Origin: Azolla caroliniana
Taxonomy: Eukaryota; Polypodiophyta
Direction: 5' to 3'
Assembly (NCBI GenBank): GCA_043228905.1
Contig: JBHGNT010000009.1
Coordinates: 5,332,001-5,396,000 of the forward strand
Length of the DNA stretch: 64,000 nucleotides
Shown here: positions 36,179-46,142 of the stretch, piece after piece
Numbering within the stretch: position 1 is the first letter of the stretch
Layout: the number at the start of each line of letters is the position of its first letter
Notes under the pieces: model-generated
What the model was told of the DNA's origin: nothing
The model's database searches: none
What the model saw: the letters and a program-made list of their open reading frames with translations, nothing else
Program-made: the position numbers and the translations under genes

Positions 36179-37520
36179 GATCGCCCAGACTCGAAGGGAA
36201 GGCGGCGAACCGGCTCGTGACCGACGGCTGGTAGCAGGGAACAGGTGCATGTGGTGCGACGAGGTCGGCCACATCCGGAAGGACTGCGGCGATTTCGCAG
36301 AAGCGTTGAGGAACCGGGTGGTATACCTGTGGGAAGGCCGGGTCGGGTGCACGCCGGCGACACCAGAAGGGCCCTGAACCGAAACGACGGGTGAGGAGGA
36401 ATGAAGAGACTGATGGAAGAGGCAGCGGCCCGACACGTGGAGGCCATCCACTACTCGGCGTTGGCCGGCATTCGGGTCGGGGGCAGCGAGGCCCGAAAGG
36501 AGGGCAAAGACGGATTCTGGTCAGCAATGCTGGAAGGTCTTGCCGGCGCACGACTAAGGAAAGATGAAACGGACCGCGCCATGAGACGGGTGTGGGAAAT
36601 AACCGGGTGGAGCGACCTAGTCGAGGAGAAGACGGGCTTCGTAGAAGCCGCCTGTCGGAACTACGAGGCTCTGGTAGAGGACAAACGAGTGGGGAAAGCC
36701 GGAGCAACCGGGCCCTCACAACGGTACGAGACCCAATTCGGGCAACAACGGAACGATGCCGGTGGGTCCAGCTCGCAAGATAACCCCAGGAAGGGCGAAT
36801 ACCGACTGGGGACGGAAATAGAAAGGACTACGGACCTACGAAAGGTCCTAGAAGAACGGATCCTCGACAGCAAAGTGGAGCTGTCATTGCGAGAGGTGCT
36901 AGGGATCGCCAAGAAGGAGTTCCACGACTCCATTGTGGACCTGGTGAAACGGAAGAGGCTGTCGACGGAGACAGAACCGGAAAGACCGGTGGAGGTGCGG
37001 ACGACGCACATCGACGACATGGCGCTAGAAGATGAGTGGGCGGAGAGCCACTATTCAAGGCTGCACTCGGCCCGAGCGACCACGGAGACCCCGGTAAAGA
37101 TCGGAGATGTTTAGGAACCGGTGGTGGCATTGGTGGACCACGGTTCGGAAATAAACCTTATGTCCATGGACTTCTATAAGAAGGGAAAGTGGCCGATCAA
37201 CACCAAGCACGGGTGGAAGATACGAGCGGCGACGCGCGCCACCGAGGAACTGCACGGGGCCTGCCCGAACGTGCGAGTCAAGATTGGCGACGTCGAGATT
37301 GACCAGCACTTCTTCGTACAAGAGACGGGCACCCGGTCATATTAGGGGAACCATACATCACAGCGGCGCGGATGGAGACCAAGGTGCTAGACAACGGTTC
37401 GGCCTACGCGAGGGTCAAAAGCCAGGACGGGCGCCATTCGGTCCAATTTCTGACGGTGCGACCGAACCACGAGCGTAACCGCGAATCCCTCGGTGGCAAA
37501 AACCGGAAGGATTTTTAGAG
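36179..37520 (+). pseudogene. Element B gag C-terminal part, zinc knuckle and protease
   Basis: Resuming from the Copia-C insertion, the frame reads IAQTRREGG then the CCHC knuckle CMWCDEVGHIRKDC. After a frameshift near 36370, a 237-codon frame (36401-37114) carries a charged spacer (MKRLMEEAAARHVEAIHYSA). A TAG at 37112-37114 is followed by the protease-like ALVDHGSEINLMS and GDVEIDQHFFVQE. The active-site triplet reads D-H-G rather than D-S/T-G. A further frameshift near 37330 leads to GEPYITAARMETKV-like sequence. Confidence 0.72.
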
Positions 37521-38121
37521 AGGGCTGCCGAGGCGTGGGGCCGAGACAGCCCGGACACTCGGGAAAGACCCCACAGCTGTACGATAGAACCGAAACCGAA
37601 GAAACCCTGTACGATAGGTAGGAAATTTTGCTTCTCCAACAACGGAGGGTGTATGCTAGTCGGCATCGTTGGCCGAGAAAAGGCAAGGGCGGAAGTGCAA
37701 CTTCGAGCGAGCGGAGTTCTCGGCCCGGACGAGGAAATCAGCGGGGCCGTGGAGGCGGTCTCCTTCGACGACACCTTGGGGATGCTGAGGAAGGTAGCCG
37801 GAGAAGACCTTAACGAAGACCGGACGATACCGGTATGTTCCGAAGAGATGTACGAAGTCATCGCGAACTTCAGCCAGGGGCTCCGGTCGGATCGGACGGG
37901 CCCGAGTTAGCACGAAGTACAAGACTGTGGACCGGAAGGTAAGGCCAGTCGCGGCACCCTTACCGGAGGGCAGCGAGTCCCGAATCAGAGGGGTTGCGTC
38001 GGACCCCAGTTTATGAGATCCGGCCTGCATAGGACACACCTTCACCGACGGGACACTCCGGGAGCTCAAGATCGGTGGGGGCGGGTTCCTACTGCCGGCG
38101 GAGGAAGACCGGTTTCGGAGA
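37521..38121 (+). pseudogene. Element B decayed spacer between protease and RT
   Basis: Short broken frames (for example VGIVGREKARAEVQLRASG at 37653-37910) have the composition of the element but no domain I recognise. They probably belonged to the continuous pol frame before RT. Confidence 0.5.
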
Positions 38122-40020
38122 ATGCTCGGAAGGCACGGGAAAGCCTTCGCATTTTCGCCGGAAGAGATCGGGTGCGTAGACCCGACAATCGTGGAGCCGA
38201 TGGTGATATTCACGGTACCGCATGTGCCGCGGAATCTCAAGCCGATTCCGGTACCAAGAGCTCACATCCCGGAGTTGATGGAGCTACTGAGGCAGAAAGT
38301 TGATATGGGTATTCTCGAACCGTCGAGCACGCCATACTCGAACCGATGGTTTACCGTACCAAAGAAAAACGGAACATTGCGCTTCATTCAAGACCTGCAG
38401 CCGGTCAACAGAGTGACATTTCGGAATGCAGGGATCGGACCGACCATAGACGAGTTTGCGGAGGCCTTCGCCGGAAGGTCGATTTATTCGGTCGGTGATC
38501 TGTACTCGGGGTACGACTAGTTGCAGCTAGCCGTGGAGAGCAGAGACATTACGACGATGCGAACTCCCCTCGGCCTAGTGCGAATGTGTACCCTGCCACA
38601 AGGAGGGACCAACTCGGTGGCCCACATGGTGAATGCAATGAACAAGGTACTGAGGGATTGCATCCCGAACATCACCATGCCATTTCTAGACGACATCCCG
38701 ATCAAGGGGTGCCCGGTGGAAGAGAAGGACGCAACACTCGGACCGGACGGATGCCGGCGATTCGTGGCAACACACATCGACGATTGCGAGAAGGTGCTAC
38801 AAAGGCTAGAGGATGCGAGGCTCACCTTCTCCGGGGAGAAATCGGCCTTCGGGCAATCAGAGATCCTGGTGGTCGGACACCTATGTGGACCATATGGCCG
38901 GAAGCCGTCTCCGGCAAAAGTAGAAGCCATCTCCGCGATGAAGATCGACTGTAGCTCGGTTACAGAAGTTCGGAGGTTCCTGGGGGCGTGCGCATTCTAC
39001 CACATATGGATCCCGCATTACGCCCACGTTGCGGAGCCGCTATACGGGTTGCTGAAGAAGGGGCGAAAATTCGAGTGGCGAGACGAGCACACAGAGTCGG
39101 TCCGGAAGCTGAAGGAAGCTCTTGCGGCAGCACCGGCGCTCCGGAAGGCTGTCTACGAGAAGGGTACCCCAGTATACATAACGGTGGATACGAGTCCGAC
39201 CGGGATCGGATGGGTCGTCAACCAAGAAAACGAGGACGGCATTCGGTTCCTGATCCGATTCGGCGCAAAGGTCCTCAGTGAGCGACAACGAGGGTACGCC
39301 CAGGTTAAACGCGAACTCTGGGGTATCGTTTCGGTAGTAAAGGCCGACAAAGACTACCTGATCGGGACAGAAGTGATTATCGAGACGGATTGCCTGCCAA
39401 TTCTCGGCATGGTTTCCGGATGCGCGACACCGGACCTGGCGATGCTCAGGTGGATAGCGTATATCAAGTCCCTGGACCCGGAAATACGACACATTTCCGG
39501 AAAAGACAACGCCATGGCCGACATGCTTTTGAGGGCGAGGTTTGATGACGAGGGCGGCATGGTTTCGGAGGACGAAGAAGTCGGCGTGGACTTCTTCGAG
39601 GCGGCGTACGTGACGACCGATGGGACGAGCACTCCAGCACTTAACGACTTCGACGAGAGCAAGTACGACGGTGAGTGGCTCCAGATCGGTGGATTTTTGA
39701 GGACAATGACGCCGGATGCGTCATGGACGAAGGACGAGGCCAACCGGATCCGGAAGAAAGCTTACCGATTCTTTCTTCGGGACGGATACTTATGGAAGCA
39801 CCCGAAGAAGAGGAACGGCGTCCCACTCCGGGTGGTGGCGATGAAGGAAGAACAGGAGGAGCTGCTGACGGCCTACCACGACAGCCCTTGGGCTGGACAC
39901 CGTGGAACATGGGCCACGTTCGAGAAGATAAAGGGGAAGTACTGGTGGCCGGGACTGTACCGGGACGTGCATCGGTTCGTGACAACTTGCGAGAGCTGTC
40001 AGATGCACTCCATAGTCTGA
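38122..40020 (+). pseudogene. Element B reverse transcriptase, RNase H and integrase zinc finger
   Basis: RT begins LKPIPVPRAHIPELMELLR and WFTVPKKNGTLRFIQDLQPVN. DLYSGYD is followed by TAG at 38518-38520 in place of a likely CAG. A 499-codon frame follows with RTPLGLVRMCTLPQGGTNS, catalytic FLDD (MPFLDDIPIKG), YITVDTSPTGIGWV of RNase H, and HISGKDNAMADMLLR. The integrase HHCC finger is YHDSPWAGHRG with CESCQMHS. TGA at 40018-40020 stands where CGA is likely. The catalytic residues survive, so the damage is mainly nonsense changes. Confidence 0.85.
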
Positions 40021-41013
40021 CATCGGGGTGGGCTTCACCCTACGTACCCTCCGACCATCCACTTCAAATGGATGGTAGACCTGGTGACGATGCCGATGGG
40101 GGTAGGACAGATGCGGTATCTGGTCCTGGCTCGGGAAGATCTGACGAACCAGGTGGAAGGCCGAGCCCTTCAGAACAAAACGACCGCGGCCGTATGTCGG
40201 TTCCTGATCGAGGACGTGATATGCCGGTACGGGTGCGTCGGGAAGATCGTGGCTGATCGCGGGGAGTTGGACGCCGAAGAGGCTGAGGAGCTGTTCGACC
40301 GGCTAGGAGTCAAGCTCTCGCTTACCACTGCGTACAATCCGGAGGCAAATGGGAAGGTGGAGCGCGGACATGGACCGATCGTCAAGGCGTTAGTTCGGGC
40401 ATGCGGAGGTCAAGTCGGGAACTGGCCGCGGCTGCTGCCTTACGTGTTGTGGGCGGACCGAACTACGCACAGTTCGGTAACCGGATTCATGCCGGCGGAG
40501 CTCATGTTTGGGCAGAAGCCGATCATGCCGATGGAACGTACAATCTCCTCATGGGCAACCGTGACCTGGAGAGACGAGATGAGCCGAGAGGAATTGTTGG
40601 CGGCGCGCATACGACAGCTCGAGCGAAGACCGGAGGACGTGGAGCAGGCTGCGGAAAAGCTTCGGGAAGCAAGGATGAGGAACAAAGCCCGGTTCGACCG
40701 AACGCACCGGCTCCGACCGAAGAAGATCAAGGAAGGCGACTGGGTGCTAGTCTACGACAGCAGCCTCGACAACCAGCATCGAGCGACACGGAAGTTCGCA
40801 AGAAGGTGGTTCGGGCCTTACGTGGTACAAAGCGCCAACGACAACGGGACGTACCATCTGGCGGAACTCGACGGCACGAGAATGGCGATACCGGTAGCTG
40901 GGAAGCGGATCAAAGCGTTCAAGAAGCGTCACGACGACAAGCCAGATCCGGTTAACCTGGACCGGAACGACGAACGATCGGAAACCGAGGAAGAACTGAC
41001 GTGCGGGGAATGA
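40021..41013 (+). pseudogene. Element B integrase core and C-terminus
   Basis: Frame 40072-41013 (313 codons) follows the TGA at 40018. The D-D-E signature is WMVDLVTMP, VADRGELDAEEAEELF and YNPEANGKVERGH. THSSVTGFMPAELMFGQKP and a C-terminal GPYVVQSANDNGTYHLAELD, GKRIKAFKKRHDDKPD follow. It ends with an acidic tail and no chromodomain. The next 73 bp lead to the polypurine tract. Confidence 0.87.
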
Positions 41014-41072
41014 AGGCTGGACCGGTTTTCTCCGTCCCAACTCAATTTGGCGCATGCCGGTGGATGCGCGGT

Positions 41073-41086
41073 TAGGTGGGGGCGGA
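41073..41086 (+). other. Element B polypurine tract
   Basis: TAGGTGGGGGCGGA abuts the 3' LTR. The preceding CGCATGCCGGTGGATGCGCGG is matched by CACATACCGGAGGATGTGCGG before the 3' LTR of F. Confidence 0.75.
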
Positions 41087-41726
41087 TGTCGTGAAGAAAA
41101 CCGTCCACAAGCGGAATCGGTGCACCGGAGCATAGGGACCGGCTCTTCATGCACGTACGCCTTGTGTTGTACATAGGAGAGAATTAGGGACATGGGAGAT
41201 CCTAGGTAGGTAGATTCGGTAGGTAGGAAGTTAATAGGAAACGGCTCCCTTCTTGCCTATAAAAGGAGGGAGACGAGGAGGAGGAGGGGGCGCGCGAAGT
41301 AAGAGAGGACGAAGTGCTGTCGGATTGTGGGCCGAAGGCTTCTCTCTCTTCCAAACTCCATAGCTTCTTTCTGCGCAGGTTTCGGGAGGCTCGCACTGCT
41401 TTGAGGAATGCCCGAGTGCTTCCGACAGCACCTCCAACCTACTCCTTTCTTTCTTTCTGTGCGTTTGCGAACAGGCATCGGCATCTGTTCCCGGCCTGTT
41501 CGGTTGTAACCGACTTCGTGTTCTTGTTGTTTGTCTTTGTTAATACATACATACATTCGTGTCTATCCATGTCGCTATCCCACTCGCGTCTTTGTGTCGA
41601 AGGGCCGTGTCCCTGCGAATCTACGCTCGCACGTAGTGGGTTCCCTTCTCCTTTCTCTCTTGCTCTTCGGTACAAGACCCCCGAGGTCCCGCCCCATTCC
41701 ACGCATCCGCGAGGAATACCTCGACA
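41087..41726 (+). repeat. Element B 3' LTR
   Basis: 640 bp, with the same termini as 29299-29934. It carries one extra TTTC unit near 41450. Confidence 0.93.
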
Positions 41727-41730
41727 ACGT

Positions 41731-42935
41731 GAAATCCTTCCAATTGATGCATGTAGATCTCTTCTTCGAGGTCGCCATGTAGGAATGCCATCTTGATGTC
41801 CAGTTGCTCTACCTCGAGGTTCATGCTTGCCGCTATGCCCAATACCGTCTGGATGGATATCATAAAGACTACCAGGGCAAAGATTTCATCGAAGTTCACT
41901 GCTTTCTTCTGCTGAAAGCCCTTCACCATGATCCGGGCCTTATACCTTGGTGGATTTCTGGCGTCTCCCGGTTTTAGCTTGTACACCTACTTGTTCCGGA
42001 GTGCCCTCTTTCCTTTCGGCAACTCCGTCAGTTCGTATGTGTGGTTCTCATGCAGGGAATCCATCTCGTCCTGCATGGTACTCAATCACTTGCAGCTGTG
42101 AGTGTCTTTCTTTGCTTCTTCGAAGCTTTCCAGCTCCCCCTCATCGGTTAGCAATATGTGCTCTGCATCTGGAAATCTTCGGGGGGCTCTTCTCTCCTTG
42201 AGAGGGTATCTATGCCTTTGGTCTTCAACTACCGGTTCCTCCGTTTGTTCTTCATCCGAATCTAATTCGGGGTCTTGTTCGGTTCTGGTGTCTCCTTCGT
42301 CTTCGGTCGGTTCGCTTTCTTGTCTGAATCCGGCTAGTTCGTCGAGTGTCATCTGGTTACCGGCTAACTTTCGGTTTTCAACTGGGTAAGTCCTTGTGTC
42401 CTCAAACTGGTTTTCATTGGATGATCCAGAGTTCTTCACCTTCTTCTCTGACTCCTAGTTGGCAATGGTCCTGTCTTCCATGAAGACTATATCCCGACTC
42501 CGGAACAGCTTCTTGTCGACTAGGTCCCACACTCGATAACCAAACTCATCATCGCCGTATCCAAGGAATATGCATGGCTGGGATTTCGGATCCAACTTTT
42601 CTCTCTTGTCCTTTGCAACATGCACGTATGCGAGACAACCGAACACATTCAGATGCTGGTATGATACATCTTTACCGGTCCATACTTTTTGCGGTGATTC
42701 TCCTTCCAAGGGTGCTGAGGGTGATCTGTTTATCACATAGGTCGCCGTCATCAGCGCCTCAACCCAAAACGTCTTGAGTAACTTGGGATGTGCTAGCATG
42801 CTTCAGACTCCTTCCATTATGATCCAGTTCATCCGTTCAACTAGCCCGTTCAATTCCAATGTCTTTATCACGGTAAATTCGAGCCGAATTCCCTTCAATC
42901 AACACTACTCCTCGAACTGCCCCTGATATTGTCCT
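41731..42935 (-). pseudogene. Copia-A integrase C-terminus, linker and RT N-terminus
   Basis: Reading down the minus strand: integrase end ALMTATYVINRSPSAPLEG, WTGKDVSYQHLNVFGCLAY and KSQPCIFLGYGDDEFGYRV (42799-42455). The acidic linker follows, with EERRAP-type HRYPLKERRAPRRFPDAEH (about 42180). RT starts KARIMVKGFQQKKAVNFDEIF and LDIKMAFLHGDLEEEIYMHQ (about 41986-41760). Stops occur at 42783-42810 and elsewhere. Element B cuts it on the left and D on the right. Confidence 0.85.
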
Positions 42936-43230
42936 TGTCATGATATGGCAAGACTCGAACCCATGACCTTATGTTACATGGATCGAGCTCTTGACCATTA
43001 GACTATATGTTGTAATACGAAAAACATTATTTTCATTTAAGTTTTACTATAGAAAATTGATGTATATTCCAGATTTCTCTGGAACATTCTAGAAACTTCA
43101 GGAGTACTCCTAAGAACACTATAAAAGGAGGCACAAGGCATTATTTCGAACCAAATCGGTTCAACGCCAGTCTTAAGCCTCCTAGCTACTATTGTATATT
43201 CCCTTAACATAGTATATATCTTTTGTTATC

Positions 43231-43277
<47 letters not shown>

Positions 43278-43423
43278 ACACACACACACACACACACACT
43301 CTTTCCTTCTCTCGGGATTTCTATACCTCCCTTAGTACTAATCCTCATCTTTTAGTACTAATTCCTTCTATGTTTTAGTACTGTTCCTCACAGTACTTCT
43401 CTGCCTTAGTACTACTTCTGACA
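42936..43423 (+). repeat. Element D 5' LTR
   Basis: TATAAAAGGAGGCAC box near 43121, long CT then CA runs at about 43232-43300, and six AGTACT words near the 3' end (43334-43413). The first 72 bp hold an antisense tRNA-like module. Confidence 0.9.
42946..43007 (-). ncRNA. tRNA-like module in element D 5' LTR
   Basis: The minus strand has an A-box-like TAGTCTAATGG (42995-43005) and a B-box GGGTTCGAGTC (42952-42962), about 32 bases apart, as in tRNA genes. It ends CTTGCCA. A clean full cloverleaf was not worked out, so this is a tRNA-derived or Pol III promoter-like sequence rather than a tRNA gene. Confidence 0.55.
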
Positions 43424-43519
43424 GTTTGAACCGATTTTCCTCTCCTTCCTTCTCTTCCTTTATCTTCTTACTTCTCCCTCCCTTCATACTAATCTCTTAT
43501 TCATCTCTTCTCTCATACT

Positions 43520-44662
43520 ATGGCCACTGTTAGCGCTCAAGAATATCAATCCGTTTTCTCAGAGCTGCAATGCTTGAAAGAGAAGTTCCTTGCTTTGGAA
43601 CAAGAAAATCAACAGTTGTTGGGGCATCTTCAACAAATCTCTTTAGAAAAGTAGCAAATGCAACAACAACATGGGGAACTAGTTGTACGCGTGCAACAAC
43701 TCGAAGCAACCTTAGTAGCGATTCAACAACAAGGACCTAGTACGCAAGAGATTCATAAAGAACCCAAGATCGGCCTTCCCATGAAATTCGATGGAACGCG
43801 ATCGCAGTTTAGAGGATTCCTTAATCAGGTACGATTAGTCATTCAAATGCATCCTTCTCAATATCCCACCGATGCATCACGAGTGGGACTAGTAGGCACT
43901 GTACTTAGTGGCATGGCTTTGGTATGGTTCGCCCCCCTTTGAGAAAAAAGCTCTCCCTTGTTAAATATTTTCGAAGATTTTATTACCGAGTTTAAAGCCT
44001 GTTTTGGAGATACCGACAGTGTTAGAACAACAATCAACAAAATTCGAAGATTGCGCCAAGGTGAGCGACCGACTTCGGTTTATGTTGCGGATTTCCGTCT
44101 TCTCACCACCGATATTCCCTGGGATGACAAGGCACTAATGGAGCAATTTCGTTTTGGCCTACGTAATGATGTTAAAGATTTACTCTTAACTTTCCCCGAG
44201 GAGTCAAAGTCATTGACATAAGTAATCAGTCGTGCGGTGCGATGCGATAATCGCCTCTTCGAACGACGTTCGGAACGTCAGTTCCAAATGCCACGAACAA
44301 GATCGGAGCCCACCTACGCTTCAATCGTAGCAAAGCCTTTCCCAAGGGAGTCATTCAATACGTCTCCAACAAATACTCTGACTCCAATGGAAATCGATAC
44401 CACACGTCGTCGCGGACCACTATTGGAAGAAGAAAAACAACGATGCAGGGCAAATCGATTATGTCTTTATTGCAGTGAACCGCAGCATATTATAGTGAAT
44501 TGCCCCCATCGACCGAAAAGGCAGGTAAATCAAATAACCGCTAGTACTAATAGTACTAAACCCGAGTCTATTTCTCTAGGTGTGTCTGATAGTCCCAATA
44601 ACCCAAGACTTTCAAACAAATTTGAAATCCTTAGTCAACTAGAAGAAGAGTTAAACGATTAA
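43520..44662 (+). pseudogene. Element D gag
   Basis: Starts at ATG 43520 (MATVSAQEYQSVFSELQ) with a coiled-coil-like Gln/Leu-rich stretch. The retrotransposon gag domain follows (MKFDGTRSQFRGFLNQVRL, WDDKALMEQFRFGLRNDVK). A CCHC knuckle CLYCSEPQHIIVNC lies near 44460-44505. Nonsense codons occur at about 43652, 43940, 44218 and 44660. Confidence 0.82.
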
Positions 44663-44700
44663 GTCCAACCAAAATAGGGGCCGTTTGGCTGGACAACCCT

Positions 44701-45656
44701 AGATCTGTGCAACCCATTAGTGGTTCCATTTCCTCTAAGCAAGTTAGCAATGTGTTCTTAGCTCAAATAATGGTTAGTACTAAAAGTACTCCTACAATAC
44801 ATGTCTTAGCACTCTTAGATTCCGGAGCCAACTCTTGCTTCATGGATAGGAATTTTGCCCAAGCTCATCAGATATCCCTAAAGAAACTCCCATGTCCAGC
44901 CTCTGTAGTAGTCATTGATGGTCGTCCCATTGCTTCCAGGAATATTATAGAAGAGTCAGAACCTGTTAATATTGTCCTAGATAACTTAGCATGTGTAGTA
45001 TCATTTAATATAATTAGTATCCCAGAACATCCCATTGTTTTGGGATTACCATAGTTCGAATTACATAGCCCAACCATAGATTGGAGAACAAGAGAAATAC
45101 GGTGTCGACAAACCCAAGGATCTACTCATAAGATTGCAACCATTTCGCAACATCAGTTGTGTGAGGAAGGACGCAAGGAAGAAATGTTTCTCTTCGCAAT
45201 ATCAGTAAACCCCTCTAGTATCAATAAAGAGGAGTCCACCATTCAACTTCCAGAGAAGTATTGTCATTATGTCGATGTGTTCGATAAAGTACGAGCTAAT
45301 AGGCTTCCGCACCATCGACCATATGATTGCCCCATTGATTTACAACTGGGAAAAGAGCCACCATGGGGACCGATCTACAATTTGTCACCAACAGAGCTAG
45401 ACGTGCTTCGAACCTATATAGAGGAGAATTTGGCAAATGGTTTCATTTGACATTCGAAATCTCCAGCCGACGCACCCATTTTCTTCGTCAAGAAAAAGGA
45501 TGGATCACTTCGTCTCATCGTAGATTACCGTGGGTTGAATAAAGTCACCATCAGGAATAGGTATGCACTTCCCCTTATCTCAAGTATGTTAGAACGGATC
45601 AATGGTGCAAGGTTCTTCACAAATATCGACTTACGAGGAGCGTATAACCTCGTACG
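44701..45656 (+). pseudogene. Element D protease and RT N-terminal part
   Basis: Protease reads HVLALLDSGANSCFMDRNF (about 44800). VRANRLPHHRPYDCPIDLQ and the RT fingers [35 protein letters not shown] follow. Stops lie at 45052 and 45448. The frame is cut at 45656 by element E; GATCC is duplicated there. Confidence 0.82.
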
Positions 45657-45661
45657 GATCC

Positions 45662-46135
45662 TGTTAAGAGTCTATTACTAATCAATAGACCAAATCAAGT
45701 AAAAAGGAAGAAAATAGATTGGATAGAAGAACCCGTTCCACCCGACCACCCCCGAGCTATGATCTAGACATAGCCAACCTACCACCGACGTCCCATACCG
45801 CCGGATATTAGGATGACTAATACCTTGGAAGAGATAAACACGATCGTCGAGACGAAAGCCTAGCCCGCACCACCGGTGTCTACGCCAGCAGCCTTCCGAC
45901 GTGATGATCCTTATGAGGGTAGCTAAGCCTCATATTTATACCTTTTCCTAGGCCCCTTGAATAGATGTGCCTTTCTAAAAGGCTCTCTATTCATTGGTTT
46001 TCTAAATCATGATAGTGCATGCACATATCATTCATTCTATCCAATCATTAGTCCCCTTTTTAATAATAGTGAACATACCCTTCACTAATGTAAATATTAG
46101 TGACCTACCCTCACCAACGTTATGTGTACATAACA
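45662..46135 (-). repeat. Element E 3' LTR
   Basis: 474 bp. A polypurine tract, GAAGTAGGGGAGTA on the minus strand (46136-46149), abuts it. Confidence 0.95.
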
Positions 46136-46142
46136 TACTCCC

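Larger units (their letters stand above)
29299..41726 (+). mobile_element. B: divergent GC-rich Ty3/gypsy element, split by Copia-C
   Basis: LTRs at 29299-29934 and 41087-41726 both start TGTCGTGAAG and end CTCGACA, giving TGTCG/CGACA terminal repeats. The 4-bp duplications ACGT lie at 29295-29298 and 41727-41730 inside Copia-A RT. The LTRs differ by about ten substitutions and one 4-bp indel over about 636 bp. Gag, protease, RT, RNase H and integrase are in gypsy order. No chromodomain was found. The element is visibly GC-richer than its surroundings. Copia-C sits in gag at 30767-36173. Confidence 0.93.

Noticed and set aside
36102-40385. Many long antisense frames (Arg/Ser/Pro-rich) opposite element B pol
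   Set aside because: High GC lowers stop frequency; all domain motifs are on the plus strand.
42946-43007. Functional tRNA gene
   Set aside because: A full cloverleaf was not evident, it is repeated only with the LTR, and copies diverge freely; kept only as a tRNA-like module.
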